A program made the position numbers and the translations under genes. A stretch of 64,000 nt of DNA, from positions 1 through 64,000 of the forward strand of contig NZ_JAUQTB010000012.1 of NCBI RefSeq assembly GCF_030580655.1, written 5' to 3'. Below the pieces are notes generated by a model. It worked only from the letters and a program-made list of their open reading frames with translations, did not search any database and was not told the DNA's origin. This stretch comes from Paenibacillus lacisoli. GTDB lineage: Bacteria > Bacillota > Bacilli > Paenibacillales > Paenibacillaceae. Each line of letters opens with the position of its first letter. Position 1 is the stretch's first letter. This document shows, one piece after another, positions 10,022 to 19,283 of this stretch.

Positions 10022-10768
10022 ATGCAGGATACCTTTGATCATTTATGGCGGACGCTTCTCATGTATGTGCTGGTTTATCTGGTCATGCGGATGATGGGGA
10101 AGAGGGAGATTGGCAAACTCTCCGTATTTGACCTTGTCATCTCCATCATGATCGCTGAAATTGCAGTCTTTGCACTGGAGGATATTCAAAGACCGATCTT
10201 CCATTCCATCTTCATGCTCGTCATTCTGCTGGTACTGCAGATCTTCACCGCCTGGCTTAGTCTAAAGAGCCGCAAAGCGAGACTGCTGTTTGACGGCAAA
10301 CCGAGCGTACTGATCTCCAAAGGAAAAATTAATAGAAAAGAAATGGGCAAGCAGCGCTACAACCTCGATGATCTGATGCTGCAGCTTCGCGAGCAAAATG
10401 TGGACAGCATCAGCAATGTGGAATTTGCTATTCTCGAGACAACGGGCAAGCTGACAGTGATACCTAAGGATGAGTCTGCAGATCAAAAGGATCCTGCCAA
10501 AGGGCAGTCCAACTCGCTGTCGAGACCCAACAATGCATTCAAGCAGGAGCGTGCCGCTTTTTTAGGCAATTTCAAATATGAAGGACTGCCGATTCCACTG
10601 ATTATGGATGGCAAGGTCCAGGATAAAAATCTTGAAGTTATCGATAAAACCCGTTTTTGGCTGAAAAGTCAGATTCAAAAGCAGGGTATTCGCGACTTCA
10701 AGGATGTATTTCTCTGTTCCATGGACCATACGGGTAAAATCTATATCAATAAAAAGGAAAAGAGTTAG
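10022..10768 (+). CDS. DUF421 (YetF-like) membrane protein 1
   Basis: 248 aa. Three N-terminal membrane helices (about residues 10-80) with the family signature YLVMRMMGKREIGKLSVFD, followed by a cytoplasmic alpha/beta domain with RYNLDDLMLQLREQNV. The ATG at 10022 follows GGAAGGG; a longer in-frame start at 9947 lacks an SD. An inserted hydrophilic stretch (DQKDPAKGQSNSLSRPNNAF, about residues 160-185) is longer than in the second DUF421 protein of this window. The role is unknown; some YetF proteins are sporulation-linked. The stop codon overlaps the stop of convergent spoVB. Confidence 0.85.
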   Translation: MQDTFDHLWRTLLMYVLVYLVMRMMGKREIGKLSVFDLVISIMIAEIAVFALEDIQRPIFHSIFMLVILLVLQIFTAWLSLKSRKARLLFDGKPSVLISKGKINRKEMGKQRYNLDDLMLQLREQNVDSISNVEFAILETTGKLTVIPKDESADQKDPAKGQSNSLSRPNNAFKQERAAFLGNFKYEGLPIPLIMDGKVQDKNLEVIDKTRFWLKSQIQKQGIRDFKDVFLCSMDHTGKIYINKKEKS

Positions 10769-12324
10769 CGGAACCATCTTCCTAGCCCGGGAACGCGCAC
10801 CAGATCATGCCGGTCAATCATACGGGAGATCACCATAATGAAAAGATACACGATCAGTCCCGCCAGCGAGGCGCTGATACATTTCATCCATACGGCTTCC
10901 ATGAAGGTGAGCTTGGTATAGGTGAAGAGGACAGACGCAGCCATAATGAGCATGCCGGCTCCGATTTTCCAGAAATCCTGAAGAGGAAACCGGAAGGCGA
11001 GCAGCCGCCCTACACTAAAGCCATGGCAGAGGGCCACAATCACATTATTCAGACAAATGGCAAAGACGGCTCCGTAGATACCGTATTCCGGACGGGAGGC
11101 CAGCAGCAGAATCAATCCAATCTTGATTACGGCGCCTAGCAAAGTGTTAAACAGGGCAGTGCCCGGACGTTCCAGAGCCTGGAGTGCTGCCTGAAGCGGA
11201 GGCTGGATATACATGAACAGCGCGAAGGGCGCCATAATTTTGAGCATGCCGGCGATGGAGGCATCATTATACAGCATCAGGCATAAAGGCTCGGGCAGCA
11301 CATACATGATGACTGCGAATGGAGCTCCAGTAACAAGCGCAAGCCGGACGGATTGGTGCAATCTTTTATGAATCATCGCTGTATCCCCCCGCGCTGCTGC
11401 TTCCGACAGGGAGGGCACGAGTGAAATGGCAAGTGATGTGGTTAAGGCGCCAGGCAGCAAAAGAATGGGGATAATCATTCCCTGCAAAGCGCCGTATTGC
11501 GCCGTAGCCGCAGCAGTGGCAATCCCGGCGATAGCCAGGCTTCGCATGGATATGATGGATTCGAGCAAATACGAGAATGAACCGATAAGCCGGCCTGCAG
11601 TGACTGGAACGGAGATCGACAGGAGGCGGCGGAGAACGATCCGTTTGCCGGGAGCGGACGCAGGTCCGCTGTTTGGCATGCCAAGAGGTTCAAAGCTATA
11701 ACGGCGGCGGTTCCACAGCAGTACCATCATACCGATAAATTCCCCTGCTAATGCCCCCAGCATGGCTCCTGCCGCTGCGTATTCAATTCCTCTTGGCAGC
11801 AGCAGATACGAGAACCAGATCACACAGACGATTCGCATCAGCGTCTCGGCGATAGACGAAGCAGCGGAAGGAATCATATTCTGCATGCCTTGAAAATACC
11901 CCCGGTAAACCGCGGATACAGCCACGATGATAATCATGGGACTCATACTGATGAATGCCTGATAGACTCTCGGGTCTGTCAGGACGTGCTGGGTAATCCA
12001 CGGTGCAAAAAGAATGTAGACCCCTGTGAAAAATATCCCTAATGTCAGGGTGAATGCGAGGCTTGTCCGCAAAATGCGTCGTGAAGCTGCCTGAGACCCC
12101 GATATTTCCGCTTCAGCGACCATTTTGGCAACTGCGAGCGGAATTCCCCCGGTTATTAATGTCACCAGTACAATGAAAAAAGGATAGGCCTGCTGGAACA
12201 GTCCCACACCTTCGGCCCCGATGACACGCGGCAGCACGATTCGCGGTATGAAGCCAAGCATCCGGTTCGCGATCCCGGCAGCGAGAAGGATCATCGTTCC
12301 TTGTATAAATGTTTGTTTTTTCAA
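10765..12324 (-). CDS. spoVB: Stage V sporulation protein B, MOP-superfamily flippase
   Basis: 519 aa, close to the 518 aa of B. subtilis SpoVB. Polytopic lipid-flippase fold with about 14 hydrophobic segments; N-terminus (M)KKQTFIQGTMILLAAGIANRM. I chose the TTG at 12322-12324, preceded by GGGGGAAGAAGG. A longer reading frame back to 12498 would add a basic segment with no family counterpart. In B. subtilis it is needed for spore cortex formation, presumably exporting cortex precursors from the mother cell. Adjacent to comN-secDF as in Bacillus, but tail-to-tail with DUF421. Confidence 0.9.
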   Translation of the reverse strand: MKKQTFIQGTMILLAAGIANRMLGFIPRIVLPRVIGAEGVGLFQQAYPFFIVLVTLITGGIPLAVAKMVAEAEISGSQAASRRILRTSLAFTLTLGIFFTGVYILFAPWITQHVLTDPRVYQAFISMSPMIIIVAVSAVYRGYFQGMQNMIPSAASSIAETLMRIVCVIWFSYLLLPRGIEYAAAGAMLGALAGEFIGMMVLLWNRRRYSFEPLGMPNSGPASAPGKRIVLRRLLSISVPVTAGRLIGSFSYLLESIISMRSLAIAGIATAAATAQYGALQGMIIPILLLPGALTTSLAISLVPSLSEAAARGDTAMIHKRLHQSVRLALVTGAPFAVIMYVLPEPLCLMLYNDASIAGMLKIMAPFALFMYIQPPLQAALQALERPGTALFNTLLGAVIKIGLILLLASRPEYGIYGAVFAICLNNVIVALCHGFSVGRLLAFRFPLQDFWKIGAGMLIMAASVLFTYTKLTFMEAVWMKCISASLAGLIVYLFIMVISRMIDRHDLVRVPGLGRWFR

Positions 12325-12565
12325 TCCGCGTCGCCTTCTTCCCCCAATAAAATGATGCGCTGTACTCACACAGCTGTTTGCTATAAGGTTATGCCGCTCC
12401 TGGCCGCTCTCATGCCAAAGTTTTGTCCAAATCCTGACGATGACATAAAGAACCAGACGCAAAAATAAAGGAAAGCCTTCTATAGAAGGCGAATTCAAGG
12501 TATGATGGATATATTATTGCTATCAGTAGAGCTGAAAGGGCAGTCAGAGGAGAGGGGGCAGTGTC

Positions 12566-12820
12566 ATGACCGCGGATTTGGAGTATGAATATTGGGACGA
12601 AGATATTGAGACTCTCTGTCAGAGCAAAGCGGAAGAGCTGCGACTTGTCGGCTATGAATATGTAACGAGCAAGGATGTATGGGAATGTATCAGCCATAAG
12701 TACGAGAAGGACGGAATCCCGCCGCTTCATCGTCTCGTGAACGATATCCTGTCGCTGAAGGCCACTGGTTTCATGAACTATATGACCCTGTCCGCACTTC
12801 GTGGATCCACTTTCGAATAG
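12566..12820 (+). CDS. comN: ComN-like post-transcriptional regulator
   Basis: 84 aa acidic protein beginning MTADLEYEYWDEDIETLCQ with the conserved core LVGYEYVTSKDVWECI. In B. subtilis ComN (YrzD) controls comE mRNA post-transcriptionally and localises with DivIVA. RBS AGAGGAGAGGGGG precedes the ATG. Lies between spoVB and secD as in Bacillus. Confidence 0.8.
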   Translation: MTADLEYEYWDEDIETLCQSKAEELRLVGYEYVTSKDVWECISHKYEKDGIPPLHRLVNDILSLKATGFMNYMTLSALRGSTFE

Positions 12821-12844
12821 AAAGGGGTCTTTTTTGTGTTCAAA

Positions 12845-12873
12845 TTGACTGGCTTTTGAGGGGTGGCTATAAT
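12845..12873 (+). promoter_or_regulatory. Sigma-A-type promoter for secDF
   Basis: TTGACT (12845-12850), 17-bp spacer, perfect TATAAT (12868-12873). The secD start is 37 bp downstream, so the leader is short. Confidence 0.85.
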
Positions 12874-12909
12874 AGGAATATTGAGAATGAAAGGGGAACA
12901 AGGGTCGGC

Positions 12910-14160
12910 ATGAAAAGAATTGTCAGTTTCATCGTGGTCGTGCTTATTTCTGTGGGAATCATGGCCTGGTCAAGCCCGGGGCTGCTGAATAACCTGAAGT
13001 TGGGCCTTGATCTAAAGGGAGGCTTCGAGATCCTCTATCAAGCACAGCCGCTGGAAAAAGGACAAAAAGTGAGCAAGGAATCTTTAGTCCAGACTGCGCG
13101 GAGTCTTGAAAGCCGTATCAATGCACTGGGTACCTCCGAGCCGGAAGTAACTACAGAAGGCACAGATCGAATCCGTGTGCGGCTAGCAGGCGTCAAGAAT
13201 GAGGCAGAGGTTCGTGCCCAGTTGAAGAAACCGGCTGTATTGACGTTCCGCAGCGCCACCGATAAGGACAAGGAAGGAACCTACAGCAAAATTGAACTGC
13301 GCGGGAATGAGTTTGTAGAGAATGGGGCCAAGGTGTCCTTTAATCAGCTGAATCAGCCGATGATTGATATCAAAGTGAAGGACAAGGCCAAATTTGCAGA
13401 AATCACGAAACGGTTGATTGGCAAACCGCTGGCCATTTACCTGGATGAGGAATTGCTGTCTGCTCCTACGGTACAACAGGAACTTACAGACGGTTCAGCT
13501 CAAATCACAGGCAGCTATACGCTGGACGAAGCGAACAAGCTGAGAGACACCATTAACCTGGGCGCACTTCCTTTGAACCTGACTGAGAAGTATACACAGA
13601 GTGTTGGAGCCTCTTTGGGACAGATGTCCCTGAATCAGACGATCCAGGCCGGTCTGGTCGGCTCTGTCATTATTTTGCTCTTTATGATCTTTATGTATCG
13701 TGTACCTGGTCTGATCGCCAGCTTCTGTCTGATCGTTCATACCTGGGCCGTACTTCTGATTTTCTACTGGGGACATTTTGTACTTACACTGCCTGGTATC
13801 GCAGCATTCGTGCTCGGGATCGGGATGGCTGTCGATGCCAATATCATTACGTATGAACGTATCAAGGAAGAGATCCGTACCGGCAAATCAATCCGTTCTG
13901 CGGTTATCGCGGGCAGCAAGAGCTCCTTCCGGACGGTCATGGATGCCAATATCACAACAATCATCGCAGCAGCAGTCATGTTTGCATTGGGTACAGGTGC
14001 GGTTAGAGGCTTTGCGCTTGTGCTGATGGTGGATATCGTAGTCAGCATCATTACGAACATCTTCTTCTCCCGGTTCTTGCTGAATCTGCTGGTTAAAGGC
14101 GATGCTGTCAAGAAGCCAAGAGCTTTTGGAGTGAAGGAGGGTGAAATCAGTGAGCTCTAA
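12910..14160 (+). CDS. secD: Protein translocase subunit SecD
   Basis: 416 aa. RND-type proton-driven accessory of the Sec translocon. N-terminal helix, then the LGLDLKGGFEILY motif near residue 40, an extracytoplasmic P1 domain (short, as in Gram-positives), and five C-terminal helices including AFVLGIGMAVDANIITYERIKEE near residue 300-320 with the conserved D. The ATG at 12910 is preferred since the -10 box found lies inside any longer frame. Its 3' end overlaps secF. Confidence 0.95.
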   Translation: MKRIVSFIVVVLISVGIMAWSSPGLLNNLKLGLDLKGGFEILYQAQPLEKGQKVSKESLVQTARSLESRINALGTSEPEVTTEGTDRIRVRLAGVKNEAEVRAQLKKPAVLTFRSATDKDKEGTYSKIELRGNEFVENGAKVSFNQLNQPMIDIKVKDKAKFAEITKRLIGKPLAIYLDEELLSAPTVQQELTDGSAQITGSYTLDEANKLRDTINLGALPLNLTEKYTQSVGASLGQMSLNQTIQAGLVGSVIILLFMIFMYRVPGLIASFCLIVHTWAVLLIFYWGHFVLTLPGIAAFVLGIGMAVDANIITYERIKEEIRTGKSIRSAVIAGSKSSFRTVMDANITTIIAAAVMFALGTGAVRGFALVLMVDIVVSIITNIFFSRFLLNLLVKGDAVKKPRAFGVKEGEISEL

Positions 14161-15073
14161 GAAAGAAAAATGGAATTATGATTTCATCAAGGCAAGCAAG
14201 TTCTTTTACACATTTTCTATTATTATTACCCTGCTGGGAATTATTTGCCTCGCGGTCTTCGGATTGAATTATGGGGTGGACTTCCGCTCCGGTTCGAACG
14301 TGGACATCTCGCTGAGCAAAAATATTACCGCTGCGCAAATTCAGCCGATTCTTAAACAGGTCGGTGTGGACGACCATGCGGAGATTACGGTCAGCAATGA
14401 CCGGGCAAATATCCGTTTTGCCAAAGTATTGTCCGAAACACAGGAAAATCAGCTTAAGACCACCATTACCAAGGATCTCGACTCTAAAGCTTCCTTCGAA
14501 GTGAATACAGTGGATACGGAAATGGCGAAGGAGCTGGAGCGCAACGCGCTGTACGCAGTGCTAATTGCGAGTGTAGCGATCATGGCCTATGTCGCTGTCC
14601 GCTTCGAATGGCGTTTTGCTGTTGCGGCTGTAGTATCTCTGCTGCATGATGCGTTCCTTGTTATCAGCATCTTCTCCATCTTCCGCCTGGAAGTGGATTT
14701 GACCTTTATTACAGCGATTCTGACGATTGTTGGGTTCTCCATCAATGACACAATCGTTATCTTTGACCGGATTCGTGAAAATCTCCGCTTCTCCAAGCAG
14801 AAGACCAAGGATGATTTGAAGACGATCGTCAACAAAAGTATTTCGCAGACGATGTCCCGCTCGCTCGGGACCGTGTTCACGGTATTTATTGCCGCATTCT
14901 GTCTGTTCGTGCTCGGCGGCGAATCCATCCGCATGTTCTCGCTTGCGATGGTTATCGGCCTTGTGTTCGGTGCTTATTCATCGATCTTCATCGCAAGCCC
15001 GCTGTGGTTTGCTCTGAAAGGCAAGCAAAAGAACAAGCCGGCACCCGCCAAAGCCAAAACGGCAAAAGAATAA
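14150..15073 (+). CDS. secF: Protein translocase subunit SecF
   Basis: 307 aa partner of SecD. Six helices, GVDFRSGSNVDI near residue 45, and IVGFSINDTIVIFDRIREN near residue 190-210 (proton-relay region). I take the GTG at 14150, nine bases after GGAGG (14136-14140); the GTG at 14141 would leave no spacer. The start lies within secD, so the two are translationally coupled. Encoded separately, unlike the fused SecDF of B. subtilis. Confidence 0.95.
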   Translation: MSSKKEKWNYDFIKASKFFYTFSIIITLLGIICLAVFGLNYGVDFRSGSNVDISLSKNITAAQIQPILKQVGVDDHAEITVSNDRANIRFAKVLSETQENQLKTTITKDLDSKASFEVNTVDTEMAKELERNALYAVLIASVAIMAYVAVRFEWRFAVAAVVSLLHDAFLVISIFSIFRLEVDLTFITAILTIVGFSINDTIVIFDRIRENLRFSKQKTKDDLKTIVNKSISQTMSRSLGTVFTVFIAAFCLFVLGGESIRMFSLAMVIGLVFGAYSSIFIASPLWFALKGKQKNKPAPAKAKTAKE

Positions 15074-15088
15074 GTCCAGGATCTGCCA

Positions 15089-15122
15089 AGCCGCGTCCGC
15101 GTCTGAAGGGACGCGGTTTTAT
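15089..15122 (+). terminator. Terminator after secF
   Basis: CCGCGTC / GACGCGG stem with an intervening loop, then TTTT. Confidence 0.75.
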
Positions 15123-15174
15123 CATTGACAGCAGTACATGATCATCGTCAGCACAAGTATGAGGGGGAATTCTT

Positions 15175-16125
15175 GTGAAGAGCGTACGCAGCCATTCATC
15201 GGAAGCCGCCGCATGGACAGGCATTATCAGTCATCTGGGAATTGCTGTATTGAAGGTCGTTGTCGGATTCGCCAGCGGAAGCAAGGCTCTGATTGCCGGC
15301 GCCATGTATGATGCTTCAGATGCCGCTGCAGCTGCAGCGGAACGTCTGCCGCAGCGGCGTACTGGTAAGAGACGTAAACCAAGGGATGCACAGGGGAGCA
15401 GTTCCAATCCGGTTGTGTCCGTGACTTTATCAGTCCTGCTGTTAATGGCAGGTCTGCAGACCGCCTTTTCTTCTATTCGGGATCTGGCGGAGTCTGAACC
15501 GGCAGCGCCAGGCATATACAGTCTGATCGCCGCAGTGGTGGCGCTTGGACTAATGGAGGCCATTTTCCAATTCCAGTATCGCAGTGCGCGCAAACACAAC
15601 CGGTCTGAGGCAGCTAGATATGCCTATGATCATAAATTTTCGCTGTATGCCGCACTAGCATCACTCGTTGGCATCAGCGGCTCGATGGCAGGAGAAGCTT
15701 CGGATTTGCAGTTTCTGCTCTATATGGATCCTGTTGCTTCTATAGTCATTTCATGTCTTGTTCTGTACCGCGCTTATCGTATGATCGTTGAATCGGTGTA
15801 CGGCTCATTAGTAGAAGAGCTGCAGCACGAGGATTCCGGCGATTTCATGGATACTGTTCAGCGTGTTCATGGCGTCGTAACGGTAGAACAGCTCACAGCC
15901 AAGGAGGTTCGGCATAGTGTCACCATTGACCTGGTGATCAGTGTCAATCCACGTATTACCGTTGCGGAGGCACAGGAGATATCGGATATGGTAAAAGCGT
16001 TGCTGCTGGGCCGTTTCGCTCAGGTAGCTGAAGTTCATATCCAGGCGGTGCCCTATCAGGCCGCCTACCCGTATAAATCAAATCATGAATTACCGGATAA
16101 CGATGCGTCGACACTGGTGCAGTAA
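15175..16125 (+). CDS. Divergent cation diffusion facilitator (CDF) family protein
   Basis: 316 aa, GTG start after AGGGGGAAT. Fold order matches CDF transporters: TM1-2 (ISHLGIAVLKVVVGFASGS, ALIAGAMYDASDAAA), a charged loop, TM3-6, then a cytoplasmic ferredoxin-like domain (VHGVVTVEQLTAKEVRHSVTIDL..., residues about 215-295). The canonical transport site is altered. TM2 has YDASD where HxxxD is usual, and TM5 has DHKFS where HHxxD is usual, so only part of the ligand set remains. It may carry another ion or be a non-transporting relative. Sits between secF and recJ. Confidence 0.7.
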   Translation: MKSVRSHSSEAAAWTGIISHLGIAVLKVVVGFASGSKALIAGAMYDASDAAAAAAERLPQRRTGKRRKPRDAQGSSSNPVVSVTLSVLLLMAGLQTAFSSIRDLAESEPAAPGIYSLIAAVVALGLMEAIFQFQYRSARKHNRSEAARYAYDHKFSLYAALASLVGISGSMAGEASDLQFLLYMDPVASIVISCLVLYRAYRMIVESVYGSLVEELQHEDSGDFMDTVQRVHGVVTVEQLTAKEVRHSVTIDLVISVNPRITVAEAQEISDMVKALLLGRFAQVAEVHIQAVPYQAAYPYKSNHELPDNDASTLVQ

Positions 16126-16162
16126 ACCGGCTATCGATCCAAACAGAAAGAGGTGAGACCTT

Positions 16163-18568
16163 TTGCTACATTCACAGTACCGCTGGGACCTTCCGGGTAC
16201 CGATCCGGCGGCTGCCGAAACGCTTGCACAGCAGTTGAACGTGTCTAAGCTGCTGGCTTCGCTGCTGATGAACCGCGGGATCACGACCGTAGATGCGGCA
16301 AAAGCGTTTCTGTACAGCACACATGAACAAATGCATGATCCTTTTTTGCTGCGGGGAATGAAAGAGGCCGTTGATCGTATCCGGCTGGCCCTGGAGCGTG
16401 AAGAACATATTCTGATCTACGGTGACTATGATGCGGATGGTGTCTCCAGTACGGCCTTGATGATTTATCTTATGAGGCATCTGGGAGCCTCCTTCGACAT
16501 CTATATTCCTCACCGTTCCAATGAAGGCTATGGCCTCCATAACCATGCCCTTGATTGGGCCATGCAGCAGGGTGTCTCATTAGTGGTCACCGTGGATACG
16601 GGGATTAGTGCTGTCGAGCAGATTGCCTATGCCAATTCGCTGGGGATTGACGTCGTGGTAACGGATCATCACGAGCCGCCAGAGATTCTGCCGGAAGCTT
16701 ATACGCTTGTAAACCCGAAGCTGCCGGATTGTCCATATCCGTTTAAGGGGCTGGCTGGCGTCGGAGTGGCATTGAAGCTGGCACAGGCGATGCTCGGTGA
16801 GGTTCCCGAAGCATGGTATGAGATAGCGTCCATCGGTACGATTGCGGATCTGATGCCGCTGCAGGGAGAGAACCGTTATATCGTCAAGACGGGTCTGGAA
16901 TCCATGCGGCGAACTTCATTTCCAGGGATTGCAGCTTTATTGTCTGTGGGTGGCATTGAGATTGGCGCAGTAACTTCAGTGAATGTCGCCTTTGCCATGG
17001 CACCGCGGATCAATGCCAGCGGCAGATTGGACCATGCCGGACGTGCCGTATCGCTGCTGACGACAGAACACCAGGATGAGGCGGAACGGCTGGCCTCAGA
17101 GCTGGACCTGCTTAACAAGGAGAGACAGCGCGTCGTTCAGGAGATTGTGGACGAAGCCATAAACCGCGTAGAACAGCGAGTCCAGGCAGAGGGATTGCCG
17201 GATGTGATCGTGGTGGCGGGCGAAGGCTGGAATGTGGGTGTCGTCGGAATCGTCGCATCCAAGCTGCTGGAGCGGTATTACCGTGCTACCATCATTCTAG
17301 GCATAGATGCGTCTACCGGCATGTGTAAAGGATCTGCCCGGTCCATACCGGGGCTCGATATCTACGAAGCACTCAGCTCCTGCAAAGATTTGATGGAGCA
17401 CTTTGGCGGTCATCCGGCTGCCGCAGGTATGGCTCTGCACAGTGACCAACTTTCCGCGTTTGATACGGCATTGAACCAGTTTGCCGCTGTTCATTTAAAG
17501 CCGGAGCATTATGTTCCGGTCATGGAGGTGGATGGAGTGCTGCAGCTGGAGGAGACGCCGCTGGCAGCGGTTGAGGAACTTGAGCTGCTGCAGCCTTTCG
17601 GCATGGACAACCCGACACCCCGGTTTTTACTCCAGGGAGCGGCTGTTCAAGAAACTCGTAGAATGGGTCGGGAGCGCAACCATCTGAAGCTCCAGCTTAA
17701 TCAAAAAGGCAGGCAGCTGGATGTGGTCGCATTTGGCCGGGGAGCTCTTGCCGATTACCTCGAGCCGAAGACGGCCCTGGATGTAGTAGGTGAGCTGACA
17801 ATCAATGAATGGAATGGAAACCGCAAGCTGCAGCTGATGCTGCAGGATCTGCGAATGCCGGAGATGCAGGTATTTGATCTGCGGGACTCGCGTGATCCTG
17901 CCGGTGAGGTGCAGCGCTGTCTGCAAGAACTGAAACCGTATATGGGCAGAGAGCATACCTGGGCGGGTGTCGTCCGGGAAGGTTCCTATCTGCTGAATCA
18001 GGGAAATTCATTGAATGAGCAGCAGCTTTGGGTATATGATAAGCATGTTGGCGTTCGGCCTCTAAACCCGGAGGCATCGAGGGAGTCCTTATCCAGCGTA
18101 CAGACCTTGTTCGTGCTCGAGCTGCCGGAGACGATGGAACAGCTTCTTGCCCTGCTGTCTGACTGCAGTGCAGTGGAGAACCTGTTCCTGCTCTACTCAA
18201 GGCAAGATGCCGCTGCCGGTCGGCTCGAGAAGCCTTCGCGTGAGAGCTTTAAGCGGGTCTATATTCTGCTCTCCAAGCTGGGACCCAACCCGGTGAGTGA
18301 ACGGGATATTCTTCCCGCCCTGAGCCGGCAGTGTTCGCTATCTGTGCGAATGCTGTCCAAGGCCCTTGATGTATTCGCTGAATTGGGATTCGTGGAGCGG
18401 AATGGCGGGCAAATATCCTTTGTCTCCAATCCGCCGAAGCGTGATCTCGAAGACTCTCGTCATTATCAGGAGCTTGGACATCTGGCAGAGATGGAGCAGT
18501 ATCTGCTTCACGAGAATGCCTCAAATCTGACCCGCTGGATGATGGAGAGGACACAAGGGGTTTCCTGA
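16163..18568 (+). CDS. recJ: Single-stranded-DNA-specific exonuclease RecJ
   Basis: 801 aa. 5'-3' ssDNA exonuclease in recombination and repair. DHH-domain motifs: YGDYDADGVSS near residue 85, VVTDHHEPPE near 165; DHHA1 motif FGGHPAAAG near 414; then an OB fold (about 450-560) and the Bacillota-type C-terminal extension to 801. TTG start after AAAGAGGTGAG. Same position before apt as in Bacillus. Confidence 0.95.
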   Translation: MLHSQYRWDLPGTDPAAAETLAQQLNVSKLLASLLMNRGITTVDAAKAFLYSTHEQMHDPFLLRGMKEAVDRIRLALEREEHILIYGDYDADGVSSTALMIYLMRHLGASFDIYIPHRSNEGYGLHNHALDWAMQQGVSLVVTVDTGISAVEQIAYANSLGIDVVVTDHHEPPEILPEAYTLVNPKLPDCPYPFKGLAGVGVALKLAQAMLGEVPEAWYEIASIGTIADLMPLQGENRYIVKTGLESMRRTSFPGIAALLSVGGIEIGAVTSVNVAFAMAPRINASGRLDHAGRAVSLLTTEHQDEAERLASELDLLNKERQRVVQEIVDEAINRVEQRVQAEGLPDVIVVAGEGWNVGVVGIVASKLLERYYRATIILGIDASTGMCKGSARSIPGLDIYEALSSCKDLMEHFGGHPAAAGMALHSDQLSAFDTALNQFAAVHLKPEHYVPVMEVDGVLQLEETPLAAVEELELLQPFGMDNPTPRFLLQGAAVQETRRMGRERNHLKLQLNQKGRQLDVVAFGRGALADYLEPKTALDVVGELTINEWNGNRKLQLMLQDLRMPEMQVFDLRDSRDPAGEVQRCLQELKPYMGREHTWAGVVREGSYLLNQGNSLNEQQLWVYDKHVGVRPLNPEASRESLSSVQTLFVLELPETMEQLLALLSDCSAVENLFLLYSRQDAAAGRLEKPSRESFKRVYILLSKLGPNPVSERDILPALSRQCSLSVRMLSKALDVFAELGFVERNGGQISFVSNPPKRDLEDSRHYQELGHLAEMEQYLLHENASNLTRWMMERTQGVS

Positions 18569-18667
18569 TTCTTTCGTACGCAAGAGGCTGGATAACCAGT
18601 ATTGAGTTATAGAGCATTGGGTTTCAAAGGATTATTGATGAATTTGTATATTTTGGAGGAGATTTAG

Positions 18668-19186
18668 TTGGATTATAAAGAATATATTCGGGTGATTCCT
18701 GATTTTCCACAGCCGGGAATCAGCTTTAAGGACATTACAACACTTCTGAAGAACGGGGAAATGTACCGGGAAGCGATTAACGACCTGAAAAAGCTCGTAG
18801 CCGATCTTAAAATTGATGTCATTGCAGGCCCGGAAGCACGCGGATTTGTGGTTGGTGCTCCACTGGCTTATGCTCTGGGAGTCGGTTTTGCGCCGATCCG
18901 CAAGAGCGGCAAGCTGCCAGGCGAGACGATTGAAGTCGGCTATGACCTCGAATATGGCAAGGATACACTTGCAATGCATACAGATGCGATTGTAAAGGAT
19001 CAGAACGTTCTGATTGCAGATGACCTGCTGGCAACAGGGGGCACGATTGCGACTTCCGTTAATCTGGTACGCCAACTGGGCGGCAATGTAGTTGGTGCAG
19101 CCTTCCTGATTGAACTGGAAGAGCTGAACGGCCGGGCGAAGCTGCCGGATATTGATGTGTTTACTTTGGTGACATATTCCGTCTAA
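18668..19186 (+). CDS. apt: Adenine phosphoribosyltransferase
   Basis: 172 aa. Converts adenine and PRPP to AMP. The PRPP-binding motif VLIADDLLATGGT is near residue 115-127 and the N-terminal YIRVIPDFPQPGISFKDIT is typical. TTG start, six bases after GGAGGAGA. In Bacillus apt directly precedes relA; here an inverted permease lies between them. Confidence 0.95.
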   Translation: MDYKEYIRVIPDFPQPGISFKDITTLLKNGEMYREAINDLKKLVADLKIDVIAGPEARGFVVGAPLAYALGVGFAPIRKSGKLPGETIEVGYDLEYGKDTLAMHTDAIVKDQNVLIADDLLATGGTIATSVNLVRQLGGNVVGAAFLIELEELNGRAKLPDIDVFTLVTYSV

Positions 19187-19207
19187 CTCCGATATTTTCC
19201 CGGGAAA

Positions 19208-19250
19208 TAAAAAAGCCTTAACTCCTTCACGAAGGGGTTAAGGCTTTTTA
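19208..19250. terminator. Bidirectional terminator between apt and uraA
   Basis: AAAAGCCTTAACTCCTT / AAGGGGTTAAGGCTTTT with A-run on the left and T-run on the right, so it can serve both convergent genes. Confidence 0.9.
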
Positions 19251-19283
19251 TATTTCGTTCATGTACTTCTAAGGCGGCAGTGA

